Positions 27,027 to 35,550 of a stretch of 57,132 nt of DNA are shown here, piece by piece. A program made the translations under genes and the position numbers. Origin of the DNA: an uncultured Bdellovibrionales bacterium (lineage in GTDB: Bacteria > Bdellovibrionota > Bdellovibrionia > Bdellovibrionales > UBA1609); NCBI GenBank assembly GCA_938001965.1, contig CALLBC010000079.1, positions 1 to 57,132 on the forward strand, given 5' to 3'. The notes under the pieces were generated by a model. That model made no database searches, had not been told where the DNA came from, and was given only the letters and a program-made list of their open reading frames with translations. The stretch's first letter is position 1. The number at the start of each line of letters is the position of its first letter.

Positions 27027-27803
27027 TTAATTCCAAATAATTTTTGGAAACATTTTTAAAGCATTCTCTTTAGTTATTTTTGCAAGCTCATCTGTACTGA
27101 TGCCCTTAATCTCTGCCACCTTTTCAGCGGTATGTACAACATAAGCAGATGTGTTCTTCTTGCCACGAAAGGGTACTGGAGTCAAAAAAGGTGAGTCAGT
27201 TTCTACATGAATACGGTCAAGAGGGACGGTTTTCACAGTCTCTCTTAAGGAGCTTGCATTTTTAAAGGTCACTACACCGCTAATTGATATATTAAAGCCT
27301 AATTTTAAGGCTTCATCGGCCAGCCACTGCGTACCGGTGAAGCAATGAATTAAGCCTCTCACCTCACCGTCAAATTCTTGCAAAATGGAAATGGTGTCTT
27401 CTTCTGCATCGCGGGTATGGATCTCTACAGGTAAGTCTAGCTGCTTAGCAATTTTAAGCTGATCTCTAAAAGCCATTCTTTGCTCATCACGGCCCGAGTT
27501 ATCATAATAGTAATCTAGGCCGATTTCGCCAATGGCAACCACTTCTTTTTCAACAGCCTTTTCTAGTAAATATTCACGAGTCGAGGCCTTATAGTCTTTA
27601 GCATCATGGGGATGAACTCCCAATGTGCAGTAAACATCTGGGTAGTGCTTTCTGGCAATTCCTAAAACAGTTTCGTGATCTCCTGGGCAAGTTCCAATTG
27701 TAATTAACTTTTCTACGCCATTGTCTTTGGCCTTCTGGATACTTACTGCAGGCTCATCTTCAAGCATATTAAGGTGTGTATGAATATCTATCCATGCTGG
27801 CAT
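27027..27803 (-). CDS. tatD: TatD-family metal-dependent hydrolase (DNase)
   Basis: Amidohydrolase-fold nuclease of 258 residues. The metal ligands are visible: HTHLN at the front (H-x-H), GEIGLDYYYD with the bridging glutamate, PVEIHTRDA with a histidine, IHCF and the aspartate in ETDSPFLTPVP. The ATG at 27803 has GGGAGG six bases upstream, better placed than the ATG at 27818. The gene overlaps the end of holB by about 35 bp. Confidence 0.9.
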   Translation of the reverse strand: MPAWIDIHTHLNMLEDEPAVSIQKAKDNGVEKLITIGTCPGDHETVLGIARKHYPDVYCTLGVHPHDAKDYKASTREYLLEKAVEKEVVAIGEIGLDYYYDNSGRDEQRMAFRDQLKIAKQLDLPVEIHTRDAEEDTISILQEFDGEVRGLIHCFTGTQWLADEALKLGFNISISGVVTFKNASSLRETVKTVPLDRIHVETDSPFLTPVPFRGKKNTSAYVVHTAEKVAEIKGISTDELAKITKENALKMFPKIIWN

Positions 27804-28773
27804 GGTGAGCCTCCCCATTAAAGTAGGAAATTAATTTTAAAAATAAACTTTCAAAGATTAGTAAAATATCAAAATTTGACTTTTGGTAATACTCAAACTT
27901 AACACTTTCAGTAAATAACTCCATAATTTGTGACTGAGTCAGAGCGCTCAACCTCTCAAGAGCGGGCTCTTGCCAATCAATTTTTTGCATACTCATGCCC
28001 AAACTTTTCTTATAACTGGCATGGATTAAACTTTGTAAAGCTTGAATCAAAACTAAGGAGTGTTGTTTGTTTTTTGTAAAACTAGTAATTTGTTTTACAC
28101 AGGCGTCATAATTAGACTCACTTAACTGACTAACACTACTAGCTAACTTCATATAAATTTCTTGATTACTGCTATCTTGGAGCTTTTCCATGATTTCCAA
28201 GTTTGCACCACTCAATTCAATTAACCAGTCATCCACAGGCTTTATCTGTTTAAGCTGCCCCGTTGTTAATGATCCAAACCTAAAAATTTGGGCACGTGAT
28301 CTAATTGTGGGTAGTAATTTATAAAGGGATGAACTAACTAAAATAATAAAGCAGTTCTCAGGAGGCTCTTCTAAAGTTTTCAACAAAGCATTGGCCGACT
28401 GACTATTCATGTACTCAGCCCCATCAATAATAACCACTTTGTACTCACCAACATTATTTTGCTTTGATAAAAAATGGGTCACTTCGCGAGCTTGATCCAC
28501 CTTTATTAAGCCATCATTACTTTTTAATATTTGCAAACTCTCATGCTGTTCATTTTTAACTCGTAAACAACTACCACAAACACCACAGGCACTAGCACCC
28601 ACCTTGCTCTTGCAAAATATATTTTGGCCCAAACCTAAGGCCGTTTTATATTTACCAATTGATTTTGCACCTGATAATATTAACGTGTTTGGAAGCCGAT
28701 TAGTGGTCACTAAACTAGTTAAACGGTCAATAACCGCCTGGTGTCCTACCACAGAATTTAATAGATTCTTCAT
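27769..28773 (-). CDS. holB: DNA polymerase III subunit delta' (clamp loader)
   Basis: 334 residues of the AAA+ clamp loader. The N-terminus VVGHQAVIDRL matches delta', four cysteines (CKSK, CGVCGSC) form the zinc module, and TIRSRAQIF is the SRC-like sensor region. The P-loop reads GAKSIGKYKTA, with tyrosine where ATP-hydrolysing subunits have Ser/Thr, which fits an ATPase-inactive delta' subunit. The ATG overlaps the tmk stop (ATGA). Confidence 0.85.
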   Translation of the reverse strand: MKNLLNSVVGHQAVIDRLTSLVTTNRLPNTLILSGAKSIGKYKTALGLGQNIFCKSKVGASACGVCGSCLRVKNEQHESLQILKSNDGLIKVDQAREVTHFLSKQNNVGEYKVVIIDGAEYMNSQSANALLKTLEEPPENCFIILVSSSLYKLLPTIRSRAQIFRFGSLTTGQLKQIKPVDDWLIELSGANLEIMEKLQDSSNQEIYMKLASSVSQLSESNYDACVKQITSFTKNKQHSLVLIQALQSLIHASYKKSLGMSMQKIDWQEPALERLSALTQSQIMELFTESVKFEYYQKSNFDILLIFESLFLKLISYFNGEAHHASMDRYSYTP

Positions 28774-29393
28774 GATAAAAAACCTTTTTGAATTAAACTG
28801 GTAAACAATTCGCTGGCAAGTTCGTCTTCGGATTTACAGGCATCTAAAACTAACCAGTCGTCTTTTCCTTTAGCCTGAGCCAAGTAAGACTGCCTTACGC
28901 CTTTGTGAAAACTCTCACACTCTTTTTCAATACGGTCCTTAGTATCTCTATTGTTATTGAGCATTCTCTTTTGCGAGTCTTCATAACTAATATCTAAAAG
29001 CACTGTTAGGTCTGGAGAGAGATTACTTGTGGCAAAGTTATTTAACCATTCAATCTCTTCTTGAATAATTTTTCGACCACCTGACTGAAAAGCTATACTA
29101 CTGGCGGTAAAGCGATCACTGATCACCCATATACCCTTTTCTAAGTTTGGCTTTATTTTAACTTCTACATGCTGAGCCCTTATGGCCTCATACAATAGTA
29201 ACTCGGCCTTAGCACAAGGGGCTGGATCCTGGTCTTTCAAGATAATTTGACGTAATTCTTCACCTAAATCGGTGCCGCCAGGCTCACGAGTCTGTATAAA
29301 TGAAATACCAGCCTGCTTAAGGTGAAGTTCCAAGTTTTTAATGAGCGTTGATTTTCCAGAGCCATCAAGACCCTCAAAAGCTAAAAATGCCAT
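28770..29393 (-). CDS. tmk: Thymidylate kinase
   Basis: Phosphorylates dTMP for DNA synthesis. P-loop EGLDGSGKST, TREPGGT with the DRX-type loop, and VISDRFTASSIAFQSGGR are all in place in about 207 residues. I chose the ATG at 29393; a TTG at 29414 would add MAKYRKL. Neither has a strong ribosome site. It heads tmk-holB-tatD, a common bacterial order. Confidence 0.92.
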   Translation of the reverse strand: MAFLAFEGLDGSGKSTLIKNLELHLKQAGISFIQTREPGGTDLGEELRQIILKDQDPAPCAKAELLLYEAIRAQHVEVKIKPNLEKGIWVISDRFTASSIAFQSGGRKIIQEEIEWLNNFATSNLSPDLTVLLDISYEDSQKRMLNNNRDTKDRIEKECESFHKGVRQSYLAQAKGKDDWLVLDACKSEDELASELFTSLIQKGFLS

Positions 29394-29464
29394 AAGTTTT
29401 CTATACTTCGCCAAGCCCTAATTGGCTAATAAATTATACTGGTGGGAATTCAGGGCGATTGTAC

Positions 29465-29493
29465 TTGACTTAATGCGCAACAGCGCATTATTT
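29465..29493 (+). promoter_or_regulatory. secG promoter with an inverted repeat inside the spacer
   Basis: TTGACT (29465-29470), a 17-bp spacer and TTATTT (29488-29493). The spacer is a near-complete dyad: AATGCGC-AACA-GCGCATT (29472-29489), a 7-bp perfect repeat that a dimeric regulator could use. Confidence 0.5.
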
Positions 29494-29551
29494 TTACGTT
29501 TACTCTAGGTAGCTCTCGGGCTTATATTTCATGTTCATTTTAGGAGAACAC

Positions 29552-30127
29552 ATGCTTACATTTATCGCTATTGCACATATTGTTATTGCAATTATTTTAG
29601 TAACATTAATTTTACTTCAAGACTCTAAAGGCGGAGCCATGGGCGTACTTGGCGGCGGAGGCGGATCAAATACAATTTTTGGTTCAACTGGAGCTGCTAA
29701 CTTCCTAGTAAAAGCCACACGCGCCATTGCCATCTTATTTGCTGTAACTTGTTTTACACTTGCTTATATGACATCGCAAAAAAGCAGTAGTGTATTTGAT
29801 AATGCACCTGCCGCCACTAATAACCAACCAGCTACTGGAACGGCAACTACAAAGTCTGCAGCTGATGCGGCTAAAGCAACAGCTGATAAGGCTGGAGTTA
29901 GCGGCGCTGCAACCAATGCAAAGGACGCTGCTGGAAAAGCAGTTGATGCTGTTAAAAATCAAGCCGACAAAGCGGCTGTTGGAGTTGCCGGCGCAGCTGC
30001 TGATGCTAAAGATGCTGCTGGAAGTGCTATTGATAGCGCTAAAGATGCTGCCGCAAAAGCTAAGGCCGCCGCTGAAAAGGCCGCTACAGATGCTAAAGCA
30101 GCAGCAGAAAAAGCTATTTCTAACTAG
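29552..30127 (+). CDS. secG: SecG translocase subunit with alanine/lysine-rich LEA-like tail
   Basis: SecG helps SecYEG export proteins. The first 75 residues are a normal SecG: membrane helix, then LLQDSKGGAMGVLGGGGGSNTIFGSTGAANFL and a second helix. The start at 29552 has GGAG 7 bases upstream. After residue 80 the protein runs on for about 110 residues of Ala/Lys/Asp-rich sequence with 11-residue-like repeats (KDAAGKAVDAVKNQADKAA), as in LEA proteins. Extended SecG tails are known in several phyla; this one is long. It is monocistronic, between a promoter and a strong terminator. Confidence 0.9.
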   Translation: MLTFIAIAHIVIAIILVTLILLQDSKGGAMGVLGGGGGSNTIFGSTGAANFLVKATRAIAILFAVTCFTLAYMTSQKSSSVFDNAPAATNNQPATGTATTKSAADAAKATADKAGVSGAATNAKDAAGKAVDAVKNQADKAAVGVAGAAADAKDAAGSAIDSAKDAAAKAKAAAEKAATDAKAAAEKAISN

Positions 30128-30161
30128 CATTTACATTCTGCATATTAACTGTAATAATTTT

Positions 30162-30190
30162 AAGTGACTTATATTTTTATAAGTCACTTT
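30162..30190 (+). terminator. Intrinsic terminator of secG
   Basis: AAGTGACTTATA pairs with TATAAGTCACTT over a short T loop, followed by eight T. Confidence 0.9.
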
Positions 30191-30217
30191 TTTTTACTCT
30201 TTTGACGAGGTTTAATT

Positions 30218-31078
30218 TTGAAGTTTGGTAAAAACACATGGATTGCAATAGCCTTTTGCACTCTTTTAACTTTAATCTATTTACTCAATCAAAAAGTAAA
30301 TTTAACTACAGAGCCAAAACTTGAAGACGCCGATTTTATAGCTCAGCTCTCGAGCTCAGTGGGAAGTATTATTTTTAAATCTAGCCCGCAACAAAATGAA
30401 AACACTTCACCTAGTTTTCCTGAGAACTTATACAATAATAGCGAATTAAAAACCTTTACTGGGTCAAAATCACAACTCAGCTTTGAAAATGGCTGGGTTG
30501 TTGACTTAAATGAAAATAGCCATGCAAAGTTTCAAGTTTGGAATGTGGATGACCAAAAAAAATACTTACTCCATATACTGAAAGGAAGCTATGAACTTAT
30601 TTCTAAGGGAACAGAAAAAGGGTTACTAGTACTTTACAAAAATAACTTTTACACGCCTGGAGCTGACTTAATAAATAAGCAATCCATCGCAATGGAAATC
30701 ATAGCTAACAATATTACTAATAGTGAAAACTCTAAAAAAGAGAATAACAAAACAACTACTGAGGATGACAAACCTGAAAAATCATTCACTAAAGAAGAGA
30801 TTTCATCTCGGTATATTGAAGCTTCTATTTTAAAGAAACGACATCTTTTTGAAAAGTGTCTCGCCAACCGCATCCGTGAGAATAATATAGTTAACGGAAG
30901 ATTATTAGTTGGTTTTAATGTCACTGAACTTGGTGCAGTAAGAGACGTAAATATTATTGAAAATAAAACACAAGATAAAAAAATTGAGTCCTGTTTGATC
31001 GATGTTTTTGCTAGCATTAAAATCAGAAATTATAATGGACCCAAAACTTTTTTCGCCTTTCCTGTAGACTTTAAATAA
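30218..31078 (+). CDS. FecR-like / AgmX-PglI-type envelope protein
   Basis: 286 residues, starting at a TTG after GAGG. One N-terminal membrane segment (about 9-25) anchors it. Residues 45-155 resemble a FecR beta domain (SSSVGSIIFKSSP, LKTFTGSKSQLSFENG, HILKGSYELIS). An Asn/Lys/Glu linker (165-190) leads to a C-terminal domain with KCLANRIRENNIVNGRLLVGFNVTELGAVRDVNIIEN, the pattern of the AgmX/PglI and TonB-C-like domain of predatory and gliding deltaproteobacteria. A role in an envelope-spanning machine is plausible. Confidence 0.65.
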   Translation: MKFGKNTWIAIAFCTLLTLIYLLNQKVNLTTEPKLEDADFIAQLSSSVGSIIFKSSPQQNENTSPSFPENLYNNSELKTFTGSKSQLSFENGWVVDLNENSHAKFQVWNVDDQKKYLLHILKGSYELISKGTEKGLLVLYKNNFYTPGADLINKQSIAMEIIANNITNSENSKKENNKTTTEDDKPEKSFTKEEISSRYIEASILKKRHLFEKCLANRIRENNIVNGRLLVGFNVTELGAVRDVNIIENKTQDKKIESCLIDVFASIKIRNYNGPKTFFAFPVDFK

Positions 31079-31173
31079 GTTAAGAAAATTAATATGTATG
31101 CCTATAAATTATAAGCTATTTTTTTCATTAAATAACTTTCTATCTTTTAAAACACTTATACCTTACTCTAAAT

Positions 31174-31341
31174 CTCTGTATTTATTTTTTAAATTTAGTT
31201 TAAGCATTTAATAGAATATCGCGTCGCGCTTCGCGTATCCGCGCTGTGTTCACCTGTAAGGTGACAAAATGCGAAGACGCGATGCTGCCGTAAGCGCATT
31301 CTAGTAAATGCTTAAACTAAATTTAAAAAATAAATGCAGAG
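31174..31341. repeat. Foldback element B: 44-bp inverted arms around a structured loop
   Basis: Arms 31174-31217 and 31298-31341 are inverted copies with 2 mismatches. The 80-bp loop holds nested pairings: ATCGCGTC with GACGCGAT, and TCACCT-GTA-AGGTGA. It sits between the convergent 30218 and 31353 genes. The architecture matches element A (AT-rich arms, GC-rich structured loop), but the arm sequence differs. Confidence 0.85.
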
Positions 31342-31352
31342 GTTTGGGGCCA

Positions 31353-31697
31353 CTACTGACTAAGCTTTCCCAAAGTAGATTTTAAGCAAAATATGGCTTT
31401 GGCTTTATCATAAGCCTCATTAACTTGCCCATCTTGGCTAATATGTTGCTTTAAATAAGCTAAACACTTTTCACCATTGGTGAGTTTACTACAATAGCCT
31501 TCATACTTACCAAGATCACCTATATTACCAAAAGGACCAATACTACAGTTTCCAGCAGGCATTTCAATGTTCGGACCTCTTGGAGGAAAGTCTTCTTCGC
31601 TATTTGCAAAACTTATATAACCAGCGGCAAAACCCGAGGTACTTATACAAAAATATGAAAACACTAAAACTATTGCCCATTTAAATTGTAGTTTCAA
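31353..31697 (-). CDS. Small secreted protein of unknown function
   Basis: 114 residues with a signal peptide (about 1-25, ending FAAG). The mature part has four cysteines (NCSIG, YCSKL, KCLAY, FCLKS), probably two disulfides in the periplasm. AGGAGG precedes the ATG. It is codirectional with, and 55 bp downstream of, the HAD-like gene. I recognise no family. Confidence 0.65.
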   Translation of the reverse strand: MKLQFKWAIVLVFSYFCISTSGFAAGYISFANSEEDFPPRGPNIEMPAGNCSIGPFGNIGDLGKYEGYCSKLTNGEKCLAYLKQHISQDGQVNEAYDKAKAIFCLKSTLGKLSQ

Positions 31698-31752
31698 AAC
31701 TCCTCCTTGCCTGAGGCATTCACATTGTAGGAATCAATACCTAATCCAATTA

Positions 31753-32814
31753 TTATCTGTAATCGTGTAAGTAATCTATTCTTTCTGGCACCCATGGGTC
31801 TGAAACTCCCTCAAATACCAACTCTCCCTCTGCCCAACTCACCTGCACTGGCTCAATGGATGGTTCGTAGTAATTATGAATTAAGCCATTTTCTTGCAGT
31901 TTAGGTAAAACTTCACTTAGAGCATCCTGACCAATGATCTTTCTACGCACTAAGTCCTCAATACACTTTTCAATTTCATCCGTAGTGAAATTATAATTTT
32001 TGAGCATGCTTGAGCCCACATCAATAATATGTTCAGAATCTAGCCGGCCGAGCTGATAAAGGTCTAAAGCGGACTGAAAACTATTGTAAGTGGGCAAACA
32101 TCTACGCCCAAACTTTACATAGTACTCAGCATCTGTGTCTTCTTCTAGGTTTATATAATAACGACCCACAGGGTCTTGCTCGGGCACAGAGCCTTGGAGA
32201 TCCATAATTTTTTTTATTTGATTATCTGTAACATGATACTCAGCTAAAAGCTTTGTAAACTCTAATCGACTCCTACGCCTTGCACATATGTCAGAGTACA
32301 AAGAATAAATAATGGCGTCAGCCTCACTATCGTCGCCCCATAAAAATTGTTGAACATTGTCAGATAACTTTGTTCTCAGCAACATTAAAGCATGGAGTTT
32401 ATAACCTATTTGCTTTTTTAATCTCCATAACTTTTTAGGATGTAAATTTTGAATATTATCCTTACAAAACAGCCCGGCTGGCTCAATCTCATCCAGCACT
32501 AATTTTTCTCTAATCTTTTTTTCTAATTGTGGTGGAGAGGCTGTAATAAAAAACAAAGGGAATGACTCTGAAGTTTTGCTATTGAACTTTTTAATTGAAC
32601 TCACAAGCTCTGATGTTCCTGGTATATTTTTCTTTTCAAATGCTTTTTCAAAAACGGTTCTAAACAAACCCTTAACCGTTTCGAATTTAGTATCTAGATA
32701 TGTTTTATCCAAGTCCCAAAGGTATGAATAATCTGAGGTTGCAACTCCTTCCTTATTATAAGAAAAAAATACCACGTCTAGCTCTATATTTGATCTACTT
32801 TTCCAATCGGCCAT
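31753..32814 (-). CDS. HAD-superfamily phosphatase, APP1-like
   Basis: 353 residues. The HAD motifs appear in order: motif I WDLDKTYLDT (nucleophile Asp), motif II FFITASP, a lysine region, and motif IV FLWGDDSEADA. The PxG-like arrangement with LKKQIGYKLHAL between II and IV is as in the APP1/DUF2183 phosphatidate phosphatase group. The C-terminal 150 residues are helical with no known match. It may act on lipid phosphates at the inner face of the membrane; the substrate is unknown. Confidence 0.65.
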   Translation of the reverse strand: MADWKSRSNIELDVVFFSYNKEGVATSDYSYLWDLDKTYLDTKFETVKGLFRTVFEKAFEKKNIPGTSELVSSIKKFNSKTSESFPLFFITASPPQLEKKIREKLVLDEIEPAGLFCKDNIQNLHPKKLWRLKKQIGYKLHALMLLRTKLSDNVQQFLWGDDSEADAIIYSLYSDICARRRSRLEFTKLLAEYHVTDNQIKKIMDLQGSVPEQDPVGRYYINLEEDTDAEYYVKFGRRCLPTYNSFQSALDLYQLGRLDSEHIIDVGSSMLKNYNFTTDEIEKCIEDLVRRKIIGQDALSEVLPKLQENGLIHNYYEPSIEPVQVSWAEGELVFEGVSDPWVPERIDYLHDYR

Positions 32815-32824
32815 TACTCTCTCT

Positions 32825-33763
32825 TTAAAATGCTAACAATAAAAACACGGCAACATTCAATATAATTGTTAATGCCGTCACTAAAGGTTTTTTTTCTTTT
32901 ACTTCTTTAGAGGCTTCCGTAATTTCGGGTGAATAGTATTCTGAACTAATCTTTGAGGTTAGTCCGTTATTAATTTTAAATAAATCAAATAGGCGCTGAT
33001 GCTCTGAAGGTATCCTAACTAAATCAAACTCTTTAATTTGATCAATTGGAATATGCCGGTCGAGCCTGGCGGTAATCAAACCCTTTTTCACATCAGTGAT
33101 TACACCTTCAGCTTGAATTTTAAATTCTGAAGAACTTTTAAATAAGGGCTTAAAATCTTTATGCTCAAGATTGATAAGTTGTAACTTGTCACCCACTTTC
33201 AACTTTGCATTCAAACCCACTTTAGCTTTTACTAGGTAATTGGCTCCATCCTCAATAACTGCTTTTCCTTCAAACTTATCTGTAAGCACATAACCTTGAT
33301 ATGGAATAGATGCTATAAAATCATTTATAAGTTTAACTCCAGCCTTTTCAATTTGATTTTTTATGGGTAAAGACGGATGAAGTTTAATTTTAGACTCCCA
33401 AAGCAGCTGGCCAAAATCCCCTTCATAAACATGCATATGTAGTTCGCGCTTACTTAAAAAAGTAGAAACTAAGGCATGAGCATCTAATAACTGACCTAAA
33501 ATTATGGCATCCGCTGGTGTAAGCTGTGCCCTAGCCTGGTACACATCCTTCTTAATTAAAAAACTGCGACTGGCTACAAGAAATCTTTTGTCTTCTGTAA
33601 GGCGTTCACGAATTTTCCACCACGTGCCCTCAGCACTTTTATTGTACTTAGCCTTAACTGCCATTGGAAAAACAGTAATCCGACGAATAAGCTTATGCTC
33701 AACTGCAGAAAAGGCAGAGCATGAAAATAAACCTAAAATCAAAAATAGAAGTAACTTTTTCAC
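32825..33763 (-). CDS. Exported protein with C-terminal membrane anchor, FlgT/CsgG-like fold suspected
   Basis: 312 residues with a signal peptide (about 1-19; a cysteine at 15 makes a lipoprotein possible) and a hydrophobic C-terminus (VTALTIILNVAVFLLLAF). The first part (RRITVFPM..., RLTEDKRFLVASR, ADAIILGQLLDAHALVSTFL) has the strand-helix pattern of CsgG/FlgT-type domains, and the second (GDKLQLINLE...GVITDVKKGLITARL) is like the FlgT C-terminal barrel. It lies 10 bp upstream of the HAD-like gene. Confidence 0.5.
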   Translation of the reverse strand: MKKLLLFLILGLFSCSAFSAVEHKLIRRITVFPMAVKAKYNKSAEGTWWKIRERLTEDKRFLVASRSFLIKKDVYQARAQLTPADAIILGQLLDAHALVSTFLSKRELHMHVYEGDFGQLLWESKIKLHPSLPIKNQIEKAGVKLINDFIASIPYQGYVLTDKFEGKAVIEDGANYLVKAKVGLNAKLKVGDKLQLINLEHKDFKPLFKSSSEFKIQAEGVITDVKKGLITARLDRHIPIDQIKEFDLVRIPSEHQRLFDLFKINNGLTSKISSEYYSPEITEASKEVKEKKPLVTALTIILNVAVFLLLAF

Positions 33764-33845
33764 TAAAATATTTTACCAATCACACTACTAATTAGTAGCT
33801 GGTTACGGCAAAAGCCCGACTTTGTTCTAGTAGAAATTATTAGAC

Positions 33846-34256
33846 TTATCTAAAAAGTAACTTTGGAACTGCTGAACCAATTATCATGGCCCCAACAAAA
33901 TATAAAATTTGAGGAGAGCCACTGGATAAACTGGTAATGGCTGGGCCTGGACAAAGCCCAACAAGGCCCCAACCGACTCCAAACAAAACGGCCCCTATAA
34001 ATAATTTTTTATCAATTTTTTGAGCAATAGGAAGATGAAACTTACTATCTAGAAGTGGCTTTTCACCTTTTTTAATAATTATAAAACTAATGCTATAAAC
34101 CAGTATGGCCCCAGCCATAACAAAAAGTAAAGTGATGTCCCATGCTCCAAATACGTTTAAAAAACCAATGACCTTATGGGGAAGTGTCATGCCGGAAATC
34201 GTTAAACCAAGGGAAAATAACAAACCGCAAACAAATGAAATAATGTATTTAAACAT
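33846..34256 (-). CDS. YeeE/YedE-type sulfur transporter, second half (DUF6691)
   Basis: 136 residues, four membrane helices. GVGWGLVGLCPGPAI holds the conserved cysteine of the YeeE/YedE fold, which conducts thiosulfate or related sulfur compounds through a cysteine relay. Together with the gene 2 bp upstream it makes a two-chain version of the fused YeeE protein, as in PmpAB-type pairs. Confidence 0.85.
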   Translation of the reverse strand: MFKYIISFVCGLLFSLGLTISGMTLPHKVIGFLNVFGAWDITLLFVMAGAILVYSISFIIIKKGEKPLLDSKFHLPIAQKIDKKLFIGAVLFGVGWGLVGLCPGPAITSLSSGSPQILYFVGAMIIGSAVPKLLFR

Positions 34257-34258
34257 AA

Positions 34259-34687
34259 CTACATACTCCTCATCAAAAAAACCGTGAGTACGCCAGATCC
34301 AATAAATACTAATGTTGCAAAAATTGACCTCATGGAAAATCGGCTAATACCACAAACACCATGGCCACTTGTACAGCCATTACCCACCTTTGTTCCGATA
34401 CCAACCAACAGGCCTGCTATAATAAATTGGCTATTTGAAAAAGTTAATTCTGTGTGAAAAGGATTATCTAAAAAATAAAAAGATAAATAGCCACCAAAAA
34501 CCAAACCCAGTATAAACACTAAACGCCAAGCCTTCCCATTGTCTTTGCTAAAAAAAATTCCATGAACAATTCCACTAATACCAGCAATACGTCCTTTAAA
34601 AAGCATTAACAAAGATGCACTCAAACCTATTAAAGCACCACCGAGCAAAGCTCTCATTGAATCATTAAAATTAAAAATTATTTCCAA
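34259..34687 (-). CDS. YeeE/YedE-type sulfur transporter, first half
   Basis: 142 residues with four membrane helices. The N-terminal GGALIGLSASLLMLFKGRIAGISGI and the VGNGCTSGHGVCGISRFS block with two conserved cysteines are typical of YeeE/YedE. It overlaps the end of the DUF429-like gene by 10 bp. The likely cargo is thiosulfate or another reduced sulfur species; no rhodanese lies nearby. Confidence 0.87.
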   Translation of the reverse strand: MEIIFNFNDSMRALLGGALIGLSASLLMLFKGRIAGISGIVHGIFFSKDNGKAWRLVFILGLVFGGYLSFYFLDNPFHTELTFSNSQFIIAGLLVGIGTKVGNGCTSGHGVCGISRFSMRSIFATLVFIGSGVLTVFLMRSM

Positions 34688-35550
34688 TTGATCTCCTCCT
34701 TAGGAAAGTCAATCCATCCTTCTTTTTTAGGAAAACCTTTTGGCCTTGGTTCAACTTGTTTTTTATACTTTAGCACTCCTGTGAGGGCACATAAAAATGC
34801 CTCAAAAGAAGAGTTGTCCTCAATCAGTGTTTTTTTGTCATCATCATAAATGAATGCAATCTCAGCTTTTATTAAATGGTTTACTATTGCGCCACGAACC
34901 TCTTCACCACTCACCGCATGCTTATGATAACGTAAATATGATTTTTGTATTCCTATGGAACGTCCTATTCGCCACAAGCTAAGCTTTGGGTAAACTTCAA
35001 TAAAAGGCTTATTAATACGCCTCATTAAGTAATGAGCCCTAGCAGTTAAGGGTGCCATATTCGCCCCCAATGCGTGTGGTAAGCTAAACTTCTCTTCTAA
35101 GTTGTTAGAAATATAAACTTCAGAGCATCTTTCCGTATAAGGTGTAAATAGGTTTTTCTTTTTTAACTCACGGTGACTCTTCCACAGCCATAAAATTTCA
35201 GGCTCTGTGCACTTTTCAAAACCAGGACATTTTAACTTACAAGTTATACACTTAGGCATACTCAGTGATGCATTTACAGCAATGTATTTTAAATTACTAC
35301 GACTATCGTTTAAGTACTCAAATAATTGTTGATCCGATGAGTAGTCTTTTTCAGTTTTAATTTTATTTTTTAAACTATGTAAAAATATTTTATTTTTACT
35401 TACAAAATACTCAATATTAGCAACGGCTGTTTTATTAGTTTTTCCACCACCAAGAGAGACCCCTTTAAAAAAATAACTCTTAAGAGAACTTTTTAGTCCT
35501 GCTGGGTAACTAGTTTTACTTTTAGTACTTGGTACTTCTTTTCTTGGCAT
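34678..35550 (-). CDS. DUF429-like protein (RNase H-type fold)
   Basis: 290 residues. KGVSLGGGKTNKTAVANIEYF resembles the first strand of DUF429, VNASLSMPKC its second block, four cysteines (CITCKLKCPGFEKC) form a possible metal site, and FIEVYPKLSLWRIG with a later SFEAFLCALTG completes the family pattern. DUF429 is predicted to be nuclease-like without a proven role. The start at 35550 overlaps the GHMP kinase gene by 58 bp; no later start is obvious. Confidence 0.6.
   Translation of the reverse strand: MPRKEVPSTKSKTSYPAGLKSSLKSYFFKGVSLGGGKTNKTAVANIEYFVSKNKIFLHSLKNKIKTEKDYSSDQQLFEYLNDSRSNLKYIAVNASLSMPKCITCKLKCPGFEKCTEPEILWLWKSHRELKKKNLFTPYTERCSEVYISNNLEEKFSLPHALGANMAPLTARAHYLMRRINKPFIEVYPKLSLWRIGRSIGIQKSYLRYHKHAVSGEEVRGAIVNHLIKAEIAFIYDDDKKTLIEDNSSFEAFLCALTGVLKYKKQVEPRPKGFPKKEGWIDFPKEEINWK

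Noticed and set aside
29735-30167. Long frames opposite and out of phase with the secG tail
   Set aside because: By-products of the low-complexity alanine/lysine repeats.
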